A stretch of 64,000 bases of DNA from Kaistia adipata DSM 17808 (GTDB taxonomy: Bacteria; Pseudomonadota; Alphaproteobacteria; Rhizobiales; Kaistiaceae): contig NZ_AUHO01000006.1 of NCBI RefSeq assembly GCF_000423225.1, positions 806,001 to 870,000 on the forward strand. Direction: 5' to 3'. The notes beneath the pieces were generated by a model. The model worked only from the letters and a program-made list of their open reading frames with translations, made no database searches and was not told the origin of the DNA. Below are positions 17,835 to 27,471 of the stretch, piece after piece. A program made the translations under genes and the position numbers. How positions within the stretch are numbered: position 1 is the first letter of the stretch; each line of letters opens with the position of its first letter.

Positions 17835-17920
17835 AGCCGTTGATATTGTACGTCTCTTCATGCTGGATCGACACGATGCAACGCGCCTGCTTCCGCGCTC
17901 CAAGGCGCTGAAGATCCTCG

Positions 17921-17938
17921 CTATATTTCCCTTGCTAG
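17921..17938. promoter_or_regulatory. candidate F420-island regulon operator, site 1
   Basis: CTATATTTCCCTTGCTAG, three mismatches to the consensus CTATCWTNCTANTNNTAG drawn from the sites at 25505, 28718, 34598, 40325 and 44197. Its centre is 24 bases from that of site 2. It lies about 180 bases before the binding-protein gene at 18111. Confidence 0.4.
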
Positions 17939-17944
17939 AACATC

Positions 17945-17962
17945 CTAAAAATAGCACCATAG
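17945..17962. promoter_or_regulatory. candidate F420-island regulon operator, site 2
   Basis: On the minus strand CTATGGTGCTATTTTTAG, two mismatches to the shared consensus. With site 1 it forms a tandem pair upstream of the LivK-type gene. Confidence 0.5.
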
Positions 17963-18110
17963 TATCAATGCGTCAGGCCGCGAACTGAGCGAAGACGAAG
18001 CGCGTCCTGTTCCAACGACGATGAAGAGCGCCATCCACGACCGCCTCCGGTCGCACGGCGTCGTCGTGGGCACGCAGATACTTGCGGCCCATCCAGACCA
18101 GAGGAGAACG

Positions 18111-19265
18111 ATGCCGATGAGCAAGATTTCGATCCCGACGCTGGCCGTGGCGCTACTCATGGCGACCACCGGCCTTTCGACCGCCGACACGATCAAGATC
18201 GGCGTGAACCAGCCCCTGACGGGCCCGTTCGCCGCTTCGGGCACCTATATCGTCGACGGCGCCAAGATCGCGGCCGAGCAGATCAACGCCGCCGGCGGCG
18301 TGCTCGGCAACCAGATCGAGCTGGTGATCGAGGACAACAAGAGCAATCCGACCGAAGCCGCTGCCGTCGCCGAAAAGCTGATCGAGCGCGACAAGGTGCC
18401 GGTGATGATGGGCGCCTGGGGCTCGAGCCTGACGCTCGCCGCGATGCCGAAGCTGATGCAGTACGAGGTGCCGATGCTGGTCGAGACCTCCTCGTCGAGC
18501 AAGATCACCAAGCAGGGCAACCCCTACATCTTCCGCATCTCGCCGCCCTCCTTCGTCGAGGCAGCGCTGTTCAAGACGCTGCTGCCGGATCTCGGCATCA
18601 AGAAGGTCGACTTCCTGGCGATCAACAACGACTGGGGCCGTGGCACGATCACCGACTTCACCGCCATGTTCAAGGAGAACGGCGTCGAGGTCGGACTGTC
18701 GGAGATCATGGACCAGGCGGCGCAGGACATGAGCGCCCAGCTCGCCAAGATCAAGGCGTCCGATTCCGACACGATCATCGTCACCACCGCCGTCGAGCAG
18801 CTGACGCTGGTGCTGAAGCAGGCGGCGGCCCTCGGCATCAACAAGCGCATCATCACGACGGGCGGCTCGCAGAATCCGGACCAGCTGATCGAGCAGGCCG
18901 GCTCCGCCGCCAACAACACCATGCACATGGTGTTCTTCGCGCCGTGGGAACCGGAAAAGACGCCGCATCCGGACCAGGCCAAGGCCTTCATCGACGCCTG
19001 GGCGAAGGAAGGCCATGGCAGCGCCGGCCTGACGGAGAGCTATCGCGGCTATGACGGCATCTACGTCATCAAGGCAGCGATCGAGAAGGCCGGCGTCGCC
19101 GAGCCGAAGGCGATCCGCGACGCGTTCTGGCAGATTTCCGTGCCGACGCTGAACGGCACCGTCACCTTCGTCAAGGACGGCCCGGAAGGCCGCGAGAGCG
19201 GCCAATACATGGCCAACGGCACGCTGATCAAGATCGTCGACGGCAAGGTCACGCTGGCGCACTGA
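18111..19265 (+). CDS. ABC transporter periplasmic substrate-binding protein, LivK-type
   Basis: A 384-residue exported protein: signal peptide IPTLAVALLMATTGLSTA, then DTIKIGVNQPLTGPFAASGT, the classic start of Peripla_BP_6 (leucine/amide-type) binding proteins, and INAAGGVLGNQIELVIEDNK. The start at 18111 is set by GGAGA three bases before; the frame back to 18021 is not needed. No permease gene adjoins it: a LivHMGF set without its own binding protein lies at 40466-43887, in the same putative regulon, so this is its likely partner. The ligand is probably an amino acid or amide. A strong terminator follows, so the gene is transcribed alone. Confidence 0.85.
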   Translation: MPMSKISIPTLAVALLMATTGLSTADTIKIGVNQPLTGPFAASGTYIVDGAKIAAEQINAAGGVLGNQIELVIEDNKSNPTEAAAVAEKLIERDKVPVMMGAWGSSLTLAAMPKLMQYEVPMLVETSSSSKITKQGNPYIFRISPPSFVEAALFKTLLPDLGIKKVDFLAINNDWGRGTITDFTAMFKENGVEVGLSEIMDQAAQDMSAQLAKIKASDSDTIIVTTAVEQLTLVLKQAAALGINKRIITTGGSQNPDQLIEQAGSAANNTMHMVFFAPWEPEKTPHPDQAKAFIDAWAKEGHGSAGLTESYRGYDGIYVIKAAIEKAGVAEPKAIRDAFWQISVPTLNGTVTFVKDGPEGRESGQYMANGTLIKIVDGKVTLAH

Positions 19266-19285
19266 CCGATCGGATCGGAAGATGG

Positions 19286-19315
19286 AAAGCCCCGGACAAG
19301 CTCCGGGGCTTTTCT
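19286..19315 (+). terminator. terminator after the LivK-type gene
   Basis: An 11-bp stem, AAAGCCCCGGA and TCCGGGGCTTT around CAAGC, followed by TC. The A-run on the 5' arm lets it also serve the convergent Lrp gene. Confidence 0.85.
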
Positions 19316-19818
19316 CATGCCGGGCGCCCGGTCCCGGTCGGAACCGCTAGGCCTGCCTTGATCCGGTCCATGACGACCAGCGTGCGGAACCGCTTCACAT
19401 TGTGGTTCTGGAAGAACAGGCGGCGGGTCAGCGCCTCATACTCGCCCATGCTCGCGACCGTGATGATCAGGACGAAATCCGCGTCGCCGGTGACGTAGTA
19501 GCACTGCTGCACCTCGGGCGCCTCCGCGAAGGCCTTCTTCGCGTCGTCGAGCAGCCCCATGCGCTCGCTCTCGACATGCACCTCCACCACGATCGTGATC
19601 GGCCGGCCGACCCGCGCCGGGTCGACGCTGGCGATGTTGGCCGCGATGACGCCATCGGCCTCCATGCGGCGAATGCGGCGATGCACGGCCGCGGCGGAGA
19701 GGTGCACCTGCTCGCCGATCAGTCGCTGCGGCGTCGTGTTGTCCTTCTGCAGGATCTCGAGGATGGCGCGGTCGAAGCGGTCGAGGCCGGAATGGCCGTC
19801 GGTGGACTCTTCGTACAA
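19315..19818 (-). CDS. Lrp/AsnC family transcriptional regulator
   Basis: A 167-residue regulator. Residues 12-60 form the winged helix-turn-helix (LDRFDRAILEILQKDNTTPQ, then LSAAAVHRRIRRMEADGVI), and the rest is the RAM ligand-binding domain (ITIVVEVHVESE, CYYVTGDADFVLIITVASM). The start is a TTG at 19818: GGGGGAG lies seven bases upstream and no ATG gives a full first helix. Lrp-type proteins sense amino acids. It is convergent to the LivK-type gene and close to the pipecolate-type oxidase and dehydrogenase, so it may control those genes; this is inference. Confidence 0.85.
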   Translation of the reverse strand: MYEESTDGHSGLDRFDRAILEILQKDNTTPQRLIGEQVHLSAAAVHRRIRRMEADGVIAANIASVDPARVGRPITIVVEVHVESERMGLLDDAKKAFAEAPEVQQCYYVTGDADFVLIITVASMGEYEALTRRLFFQNHNVKRFRTLVVMDRIKAGLAVPTGTGRPA

Positions 19819-20011
19819 GGTCCAACTCCCCCGGGATTCTTTCAGGCAATGGTGAGATTAGATCGCAGAACCCGCCGCATCTGCAACGATATTGCGTCAG
19901 GGCAGGCGAATGGCCCCGCACAATCGGCTCGCGCTGCAGAAACTTTCGCGAGGCGGCGCCACGAGATGTACCGCGAGGCGCCGCGCCGGCCCGTCGACGA
20001 TGGAACGACGC

Positions 20012-20776
20012 CTAGGCGCCGCCACCCCGGTGCGGGCCGCTGCGCTCGAGGAGGTCGATCCGGAGCGCGAAACAGCTCTTGTGGTAGTGGATGTCGGCCA
20101 CGTAGATCGCGACGTCCTTGTCGTCGACCAGCACGAGCCGGCAATCCGCCGTCGGTTCGCCGAGGCCGATTCCGAGCAGATCGGCGGTCTCCGGGCTGGC
20201 GACGCCGATCGTCAGCGTCTGATGCGCGTGATTGATGGTCACGTCCGGCATCTCGACGATCCTGGGCAGGGCCGCCGCATGCATGAACTTCTTGCCGCCC
20301 TTGTCGAAGATGTGCCGGGCCAGGTGCAGGTTGACGACGGAGAACGGCTCGCCGCCATTGTACTGCACGCTGCGCAGGAACACGTAGCCCTCGGCCGGAC
20401 TGCCCTCGCCTTCGCTAAGATCCGGGCTCGGCGCGTCTTCCTCGATGTGGACGCGCTTTAGCACGTTGTCCTTGATCGAGGAGACCATCGCATCGAAGTC
20501 GTTGGCGAGGTTCAGCCAGCGATTGTGCTTGGGCTTGCCGGACACGAAGGTGCCGCGACCCTGCTGTGCGTTGAGAAGCCCTTCCTCGCGCAGAAGCTCG
20601 ATCGCCTGGCGAATGGTCACGCGGGCGACGGCGAACTCCTGCTCCAGTTCCTCCAGCGTCGAGATCTTGTCGCCTTCGACCCAATGGCCCGAATCGATGC
20701 GCTGGCGCATGACGGAGGCCACCTGGATGTAGAGCGGAACACGGCTGCGGTCGTAGATGGATGTCAGTTTATTCAT
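20012..20776 (-). CDS. GntR family regulator with UTRA domain (HutC-like)
   Basis: A 254-residue regulator. The N-terminal GntR winged helix spans about residues 10-78 (VPLYIQVASVMRQRIDSGHW, EQEFAVARVTIRQAIELLRE, NAQQGRGTFVSGKPK); a UTRA ligand-binding domain fills residues 95-245 with YVFLRSVQYNGGEPFSVVNL and the final VADIHYHKSCFALRIDLLER. The start at 20776 (MNKLTSIYDRS) gives the normal N-terminus; the longer frame to 20929 is not homologous. UTRA regulators sense small molecules such as urocanate or sugar phosphates. It is the only pathway-specific regulator inside the F420 island, so it is the first candidate to bind the shared 18-bp dyads. No good copy of the dyad lies before its own start. 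Confidence 0.85.
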   Translation of the reverse strand: MNKLTSIYDRSRVPLYIQVASVMRQRIDSGHWVEGDKISTLEELEQEFAVARVTIRQAIELLREEGLLNAQQGRGTFVSGKPKHNRWLNLANDFDAMVSSIKDNVLKRVHIEEDAPSPDLSEGEGSPAEGYVFLRSVQYNGGEPFSVVNLHLARHIFDKGGKKFMHAAALPRIVEMPDVTINHAHQTLTIGVASPETADLLGIGLGEPTADCRLVLVDDKDVAIYVADIHYHKSCFALRIDLLERSGPHRGGGA

Positions 20777-20860
20777 AATACCAACATACAGCAGATGAGC
20801 CCAATTTACCAGCATGCGCGCCTGCCCCCCGGAACGGACGACGTCCGCACCGAGGAACTG

Positions 20861-20886
20861 CCGGTTCGCACTTTGACGCGAACCGG
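20861..20886 (-). terminator. hairpin downstream of the Cox-type operon
   Basis: A 9-bp stem (CCGGTTCGC and GCGAACCGG) 80 bases after the last Cox-type gene on the minus strand. No T-run, so only a possible terminator. Confidence 0.35.
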
Positions 20887-20965
20887 GGCGCATCTGCAAC
20901 TCGCTGCAGCAAGCCCACCGCTGCGGCAACCCGCCCGACCAGCGGTCCGACGGGCTTCCAGCCGC

Positions 20966-22213
20966 CTAGCGGCGGCCGAACAATGCCGCAAAGAAGCGCT
21001 TGATACGCCCGAACACTACGGAGGAAACCAGCGACCCGGCATCGAGTTCCGTAACCACCGGCGGCGCCGAGGCTCCCGGCTCCCCCCCGCCGGCCTGGTG
21101 CGCCAGCTTCGCTTCCAGATTCTGGACGAAGGCCGCGATCAAGCGCCCGGCGACATCCTGCACCAGGCCCGAGCGGCCGAACTGCGCGAGAACGCCGGTC
21201 AGCGTATAGCCGATGCTGACGTCAACTCGCGTCTCGCCCGGCTTGTCGCCCGGCTTCACGGCATAGCCGATCAGGCCGCGTGTCGCGGAGTTGCTGCGTT
21301 TGTCCTTGCCGGCCCCGTTGATGGTGCCGGTCTTGGTCGCGTCGTCACGGCTGACGTCGGCGACGCCCTGGAACTCGGCCGAGATCGGGCCGACCTTGAT
21401 GCGGATCTGGCCCTCGACATGGCCGTCGACGGGTTCGCCGGCGAGCGAGGCACCGGGCAAGCAGGACGCGACCTCGCCGATGCGGTCGAAGAACGCCCAG
21501 ACTTCATCGACCGGATGGCCGACCGTGAAGCTTTCGGTGAAGGTGGTCTGCGGCTTCCAGTCGGCATCCTGCCGCGCCGGCGCGGCCGCCTTCGCGTCCG
21601 GCCTTGAGTCGGATTTCGCGACCGTCAGGGTCGGCTTCCTGGCGCCCGACGAGGCGGTGCCAAACTGCGTCGCCGCGACGGCATGGCCGGAACCCGCCGG
21701 CCCCAGCGCGGTGCGGTGCTCGCCGCCCGGAATCGCCGCGATGCCGCGGGCGCGGCGGGCCGCGATGACGCCCTGGATGGCGCGGACGATGCCGACATAG
21801 CCGGTGCAGCGGCAGAGATTGCCGCTCATCGCGACGCGGATCTCATGCTCGGACGGGTCGTCCATGCGCAGCACGACGTCGCGCGCCGAGACGATCATGC
21901 CCGGCGTGCAATAGCCGCATTGCAGCCCGTGCTCGCTGGTGAAGGCGGCGCGGAGCTCCGTCGCGACTTCGTCGTTGTCGAGCCCTTCGACGGTGGTGAC
22001 GTCGGCCTGCTCGCAGGCGACCGCGAAGGTGATGCAGGAGCGCGTCGGCACGCCGTCCACGAGAATGGTGCAGGCGCCGCAGACGCCGTGCTCGCAGCCG
22101 ATATGCGTGCCGGTGAGGTTCTGGGTATCGCGCAGGAAGTCCGCGAGATGCGTGCGCGGCTCGATGTCGGCGCGCGCCGGCTTGCCGTTTACCGTGAGCG
22201 TGACCGTATTCAT
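20966..22213 (-). CDS. xanthine-dehydrogenase-family 2Fe-2S small subunit fused to a CoxG/SRPBCC domain
   Basis: A 415-residue two-part protein. Residues 1-155 are a complete CoxS/XdhC-type small subunit with two iron-sulfur clusters: CEHGVCGACTILVDG in the plant-ferredoxin fold and GLQCGYCTPGM with NLCRCTGYVGI in the helical domain. A linker rich in Ala, Gly and Pro covers about 155-225. Residues 225-385 are a CoxG (SRPBCC) domain, as in VDEVWAFFDRIGEVASCLPG and GVADVSRDDATKTGTI, with a C-terminal hydrophobic stretch (VVFGRIKRFFAALFG) that may touch the membrane. CoxG helps recruit CO dehydrogenase to the membrane in Oligotropha. The start overlaps the medium-subunit stop by four bases (ATGA). 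Confidence 0.88.
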   Translation of the reverse strand: MNTVTLTVNGKPARADIEPRTHLADFLRDTQNLTGTHIGCEHGVCGACTILVDGVPTRSCITFAVACEQADVTTVEGLDNDEVATELRAAFTSEHGLQCGYCTPGMIVSARDVVLRMDDPSEHEIRVAMSGNLCRCTGYVGIVRAIQGVIAARRARGIAAIPGGEHRTALGPAGSGHAVAATQFGTASSGARKPTLTVAKSDSRPDAKAAAPARQDADWKPQTTFTESFTVGHPVDEVWAFFDRIGEVASCLPGASLAGEPVDGHVEGQIRIKVGPISAEFQGVADVSRDDATKTGTINGAGKDKRSNSATRGLIGYAVKPGDKPGETRVDVSIGYTLTGVLAQFGRSGLVQDVAGRLIAAFVQNLEAKLAHQAGGGEPGASAPPVVTELDAGSLVSSVVFGRIKRFFAALFGRR

Positions 22214-23049
22214 GCTGAGTGGGCTCGTTCGATGGCGCGACGGAGCGCGACGACATGGGTCTGGCGGTCGAGCGGGTCTTCCATGCCGGCGGCGGCGACG
22301 ATTTCGTCGGCGGCGGCGCTGTCAAAGACCTGTTCGAGCCTGGCGGCGGTGCCGTCGCCGAGAAGCCGGCTTGCGTCGGCCACGACGATGGGCCGGCTTT
22401 CCGTGGCGCCGATGACGACACGACAGACGCCCCGGTCGGGATCGGCCAGGAAGGCGCCGATCGCATGGGCGAACTCTCCCGTCTTGCGGCAGCTCTTGTA
22501 GTAGCCCCAGCGCGCCGAGCGCCCGAGCTTCGGGACCGTCGCCGAGACCAGCATCTCGCCGGGCCGGAGGTCGGCCTCCAACGCGCCGAGCATGTAGTCC
22601 TCGACGGCGATGGTGCGCTCGCCGGACGGGCCGCGCAGCGTGACGCGGGCGCCGACCGCCGAGAGCATCGAGATCCAGTCGGCGGAAGGATCCGCATGGG
22701 TCAGGCTGCCGCCGACCGTGCCGCGATTGCGCACGGCACGATAGGCGATGCCGTTGGCGACGCGGGGCAGCGCGCCGTGCGTCACGTCGGGCACGCGCCT
22801 GTCCTCGATATCGGCGTGCGTGATGCAGGCGCCGAAGACGATCGCGTCGCCCTTGTCGGTGACCTGCTTCAATTCGTCGATCGCCGCGATGTCGACGAGG
22901 AGGTCCGGCTGCACCAGCCGCATGTTGAGCATCGGGCCGAGCGACTGGCCGCCCGCCATCAGCTTCACGCTCGGCCCGTCCTCGGCCAGAAGCGCGAGCA
23001 CCGCGCCGACATCGGCCGGCCGCGCATAGTCGAAATTGACCGGCTTCAC
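22210..23049 (-). CDS. xanthine-dehydrogenase-family FAD-binding medium subunit (CoxM-like)
   Basis: A 279-residue protein beginning MKPVNFDYARPADVGAVLAL. The two FAD-contact motifs are clear: MAGGQSLGPMLNMRL near residue 32 and RNRGTVGGSLTHADPSADW near residue 107. It carries electrons from the iron-sulfur subunit through FAD to an acceptor. It overlaps the large subunit by four bases upstream and the fused small subunit by four bases downstream, so the three are made in step. Length matches CoxM and its relatives. Confidence 0.92.
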   Translation of the reverse strand: MKPVNFDYARPADVGAVLALLAEDGPSVKLMAGGQSLGPMLNMRLVQPDLLVDIAAIDELKQVTDKGDAIVFGACITHADIEDRRVPDVTHGALPRVANGIAYRAVRNRGTVGGSLTHADPSADWISMLSAVGARVTLRGPSGERTIAVEDYMLGALEADLRPGEMLVSATVPKLGRSARWGYYKSCRKTGEFAHAIGAFLADPDRGVCRVVIGATESRPIVVADASRLLGDGTAARLEQVFDSAAADEIVAAAGMEDPLDRQTHVVALRRAIERAHSA

Positions 23050-25412
23050 GCGAATTCCCCCTGCTTGACCTGGCTCGCCGCACTGGCCGTCTTCGCCGCC
23101 TGGATCGCCTCGAGCACGCGGCGCGGCGTCATCGGCGAATGCAGCAGTTCGGCACCGAACCGGCGGAGCGCGTCATTGACGGCGTTGCCGATCGCGGCCG
23201 GCGGCGCGATCGCGCCGCCCTCGCCGATGCCCTTGACGCCGAACTCGGTATAGGGCGCGAGCGTCTCCATGTGATCGACCCGCGGCGCCGGCACCTCGGT
23301 CGGCCCCGGCAACAGATAGTCGGCGAAGGTCGAGGCGAGCGGCTGGCCGGAGGCGTCGAAATTCATCTCCTCGTAGAGCGCCGTGCCGATGCCCTGCGCC
23401 AAGCCGCCATAGATCTGGCCGTCGACGACCATCGGGTTGATCAGCTTGCCGCCGTCCTCGACGATGACGTAGTCGAGGATCTCGATGTCGCCCATCTCGG
23501 GATCGACGGCGACGACCACGGCATGCGCGGCATAGCTGAACGTGCCGGAATCGCGCACCGGCTTGTAGCCGATGGTCGATTCGAGCCCGCGGGGATCGAC
23601 CGAGGCCGGAAGATCCTGCGGACGGCGATACCAGGTGAAGGCCACCGTCTCGAGGCTGACGCTGCCATGGGGACCGACGACGTGGCCGTCGACCAGCTTC
23701 ACGTCGGCGACGTCGGCCTGCAACAGATGCGCGCCGATGCCCTTGGCGAGGCCGGCGACCTCGCGGGCGGCGGTCGCGACCGCGCCGCCGGCCATCACCG
23801 CGCAACGCGAGCCCCAGCTTCCCGTCGAGTACGGCGTGTATTCGGTGTCGCCATGCACGAGCTTGATCTTGGCGGTGTCAATGCCGAGGATCTCGTTCGC
23901 GACCTGCGGCAGCGTCGTCTCCATGCTCTGGCCGTGCGAATGCACGCCGACGCGGATCTCGAGGCCGCCGTCCGGCGTCATCCGCGCCGTCGCCTGCTCG
24001 TGGCCCGGCACCATGGGGATGCCCCAGCCGGCATAGACCGAGGTTCCGTGCGCGCCCTGCTCGCAATAGATCGAGTGGCCGATGCCGATCAGGCGACCGT
24101 CCGGCTCACCCTGCTGCTGGCGCGCGCGGATGCCGGCGAGGTCGATCGCCGCCATGGCGCGATGCAGCGCCTCGGGATAGTCGCCGGAGTCGAAATGCTT
24201 GCGGGTGATGTTGTCGAACGGCATCTGCTCGGGCTGGACGAGGTTCTTCAGCCGCACCTCGTGCGGCTCTATCCCCGCCTCGCGGGCAATGGCGTCGAGC
24301 ACCAGTTCGAGCGCGTAGCAGACGCCCGTCCGCGCCACGCCGCGATAGGGCAGGATCGGGCATTTGTTGGTCGAGACCGACCAGGTCCGGCAGCGATAGG
24401 ACGGGAAATCATAGGGCCCCGGCAGGATGCTGGCGATCTGCGCCGCCTCCAGGCACGCCGAGAACGGATAGGAGGAGTAGGCGCCGGAATCGACGGTCGC
24501 CTCGCACTCGATGCCGCGCAGCTTGCCGTCGCGATCGGCATAGCCGGTGATGATGTAGTGGTGCTCGCGGCAGTTCGCGCCGGCCGTCAGATGCTCGCGG
24601 CGATCCTCGATCCAGCGCACGGGATGGTCGAGCTTCATGGCGAGGAAGGCGAGGCAAATGTCCTCGGGCAGCAGGATGCCCTTGTAGCCGAAGCCGCCGC
24701 CGACATCCGGCGAGACGATGCGGACCTGCTCCTGGCCAAGGCCGAGGCATTCGGCGAGGCCGGTGCGGACGATGTGCGGCATCTGGCTGCCGGTATGGAG
24801 CACCAGCTGCTCAAGCCGCTTGTCCCAATAGGCGACGGTGCCGCGCCCTTCCATCGGCGCCATCGACTGGCGAGCGGTCGAGATCTCGCGCGTCACCTTG
24901 ATCGGGGCGTCGTAGGCCGCCTCCATGTTGACGTCGACGAAGGTCTCGAGAAAGACGTTGTCGCCCCAGTGCTCATGCACCAGCGCGGCGCCCGGCTTCC
25001 GGGCCTCGATCATGTCGTGCAGGGCCGGCAGTTCGTCGAGGTCGAGTTCGACGGTCGCGGCAATATCCTCCGCCTCGGCCCGGCTGGTGCCGACACAGAC
25101 GGCGATCAGCTCGCCGACCTGGCGCACCTTCTCGAAGGCGAGGACGGGCTGCTCGGAAACCTTGAAACCGGCGAGGCCTGACACGGCGACGATCGGCTTC
25201 ACGCCCTTGAGGTCGCCCGCGACATAGACCCGGTCGCGCATCTCGTCCGGGATGCGGACGCCCGCGATACGGGCATGAGCGAGCGGCGAGCGGACGAAGG
25301 CGACGTCCTTCATTCCCGGCAGCCGAAGGTCGGCGACATACTGGCCGCGCCCGCGGAGGAAACGGTCGTCCTCCTTGCGGAGCATGGACGCGCCGACACC
25401 CTGATTCTTCAT
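23046..25412 (-). CDS. xanthine-dehydrogenase-family molybdopterin large subunit, form-II CoxL-like hydroxylase
   Basis: A 788-residue molybdenum enzyme subunit. It starts with the family phrase VGASMLRKEDDRFLRGRGQY, contains VSPDVGGGFGYKG for the cofactor and ends in VKGIGEGGAIAPPAAIGNAV, whose Glu731 is the conserved base at the Mo site. At residues 355-361 it reads PYRGVAR where true (form I) CO dehydrogenases have the Cys-containing AYxCSFR loop; this matches form II (AYRGAGR), so oxidation of CO is unlikely and hydroxylation of an aromatic or N-heterocycle, or oxidation of an aldehyde, is more likely. First gene of the L-M-S order. Accessory CoxDEF genes are not present. A candidate regulon operator lies 93 bases upstream. 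Confidence 0.88.
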   Translation of the reverse strand: MKNQGVGASMLRKEDDRFLRGRGQYVADLRLPGMKDVAFVRSPLAHARIAGVRIPDEMRDRVYVAGDLKGVKPIVAVSGLAGFKVSEQPVLAFEKVRQVGELIAVCVGTSRAEAEDIAATVELDLDELPALHDMIEARKPGAALVHEHWGDNVFLETFVDVNMEAAYDAPIKVTREISTARQSMAPMEGRGTVAYWDKRLEQLVLHTGSQMPHIVRTGLAECLGLGQEQVRIVSPDVGGGFGYKGILLPEDICLAFLAMKLDHPVRWIEDRREHLTAGANCREHHYIITGYADRDGKLRGIECEATVDSGAYSSYPFSACLEAAQIASILPGPYDFPSYRCRTWSVSTNKCPILPYRGVARTGVCYALELVLDAIAREAGIEPHEVRLKNLVQPEQMPFDNITRKHFDSGDYPEALHRAMAAIDLAGIRARQQQGEPDGRLIGIGHSIYCEQGAHGTSVYAGWGIPMVPGHEQATARMTPDGGLEIRVGVHSHGQSMETTLPQVANEILGIDTAKIKLVHGDTEYTPYSTGSWGSRCAVMAGGAVATAAREVAGLAKGIGAHLLQADVADVKLVDGHVVGPHGSVSLETVAFTWYRRPQDLPASVDPRGLESTIGYKPVRDSGTFSYAAHAVVVAVDPEMGDIEILDYVIVEDGGKLINPMVVDGQIYGGLAQGIGTALYEEMNFDASGQPLASTFADYLLPGPTEVPAPRVDHMETLAPYTEFGVKGIGEGGAIAPPAAIGNAVNDALRRFGAELLHSPMTPRRVLEAIQAAKTASAASQVKQGEFA

Positions 25413-25504
25413 CTCGATCCTCCCGATGCAGGGACTTTCGGCACCGGCGGTTCCCTCTTCCGCCGAAACGCCTCCCTGCAGCCTTCTGCAATCGCTAGAT
25501 CATC

Positions 25505-25522
25505 TTATTTTTGGAATGATAG
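25505..25522. promoter_or_regulatory. candidate F420-island regulon operator, site 3 (Cox-type operon)
   Basis: On the minus strand CTATCATTCCAAAAATAA, three mismatches to CTATCWTNCTANTNNTAG. It lies 93-110 bases before the large-subunit start at 25412. Confidence 0.5.
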
Positions 25523-25579
25523 CAAGAATATTGTGCCCACACCGGTCGACCGGCATCCCCGGCAACCCAGGCATGGGAA

Positions 25580-25608
25580 GCCCCGGCGCGGTCGGGCCGC
25601 GCCGGGGC
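25580..25608 (-). terminator. terminator of the pnt operon
   Basis: A 12-bp GC stem (GCCCCGGCGCGG and CCGCGCCGGGGC) seven bases after the pntB stop on the minus strand. Followed by TTCCC, so the T-run is weak. Confidence 0.6.
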
Positions 25609-25614
25609 GACGCA

Positions 25615-26999
<1,385 letters not shown>

Positions 27000-27003
<4 letters not shown>

Positions 27004-27323
27004 TGGACCTTAGCGCTCGCGCGCTCCTCCTGCTTGGCGGCCTTGGCCTTGTCGAACATGGCGAGCATGCGATCGGTGATCAGGAAGCCGCCGACGACGT
27101 TGGCCATGGCGCAGCCGACAGCGATGGTGCCGAGCACCGTGCTGAGCACGCTCTGGTTGGCGCCGGCGAGCACGATCGAGGCGACGAGCGAGATGCCGGA
27201 AATGGCATTGGTCGCGGCCATCAGCGGCGTGTGCAGCAGCGGCGGCACGCGGGTGATGGCCTGGAAGCCGACAAAGCCGGCCAGGACGAAAACGAAAAGC
27301 TGGATGACGGCCGTGGACGTCAT
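27000..27323 (-). CDS. pntAB: NAD(P) transhydrogenase alpha subunit, membrane part
   Basis: A 107-residue protein with three to four helices, for example LFVFVLAGFVGFQAITRVPP and VLGTIAVGCAMANVVGGFLI, and the conserved PLLHTPLMAATNAISGI block. It corresponds to the C-terminal membrane segment of E. coli PntA, which is a separate small protein in alphaproteobacteria. It lies 148 bases after pntAA and overlaps pntB by four bases. Confidence 0.93.
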
Positions 27324-27471
27324 GATGATCCTCCGGAGAGACGGCTCGCCGTCGGCGACAGCGGCGCAAGGGCAGGCATTCCCCCGCGGCGAACCGCGAG
27401 GGTTGCGCCGGGCGATGACGCCCGGAGCGGGATGAAGAAAGATCGGCTAGATGACAGCGCCGCGCGGCGCG

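Larger units (their letters stand above)
17703..18110. other. 408-base intergenic region before the LivK-type gene
   Basis: Holds the hairpin at 17728, the inverted repeat at 17818 and the two candidate operators at 17921 and 17945. The part from 17815 to 17965 is AT-rich against its surroundings, as for a regulated promoter. No open frame here has family features. Confidence 0.6.

Noticed and set aside
20776-20966. A copy of the 18-bp regulon dyad before the GntR gene
   Set aside because: The AT-rich stretch at 20771-20795 (TGTATG and TATTATG on the minus strand) does not align with the consensus at enough positions; autoregulation through this motif is not supported.
23046-25412. Naming the Mo enzyme carbon monoxide dehydrogenase
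   Set aside because: The Cys-containing active-site loop of form-I CoxL is absent, and accessory CoxDEF genes are missing.
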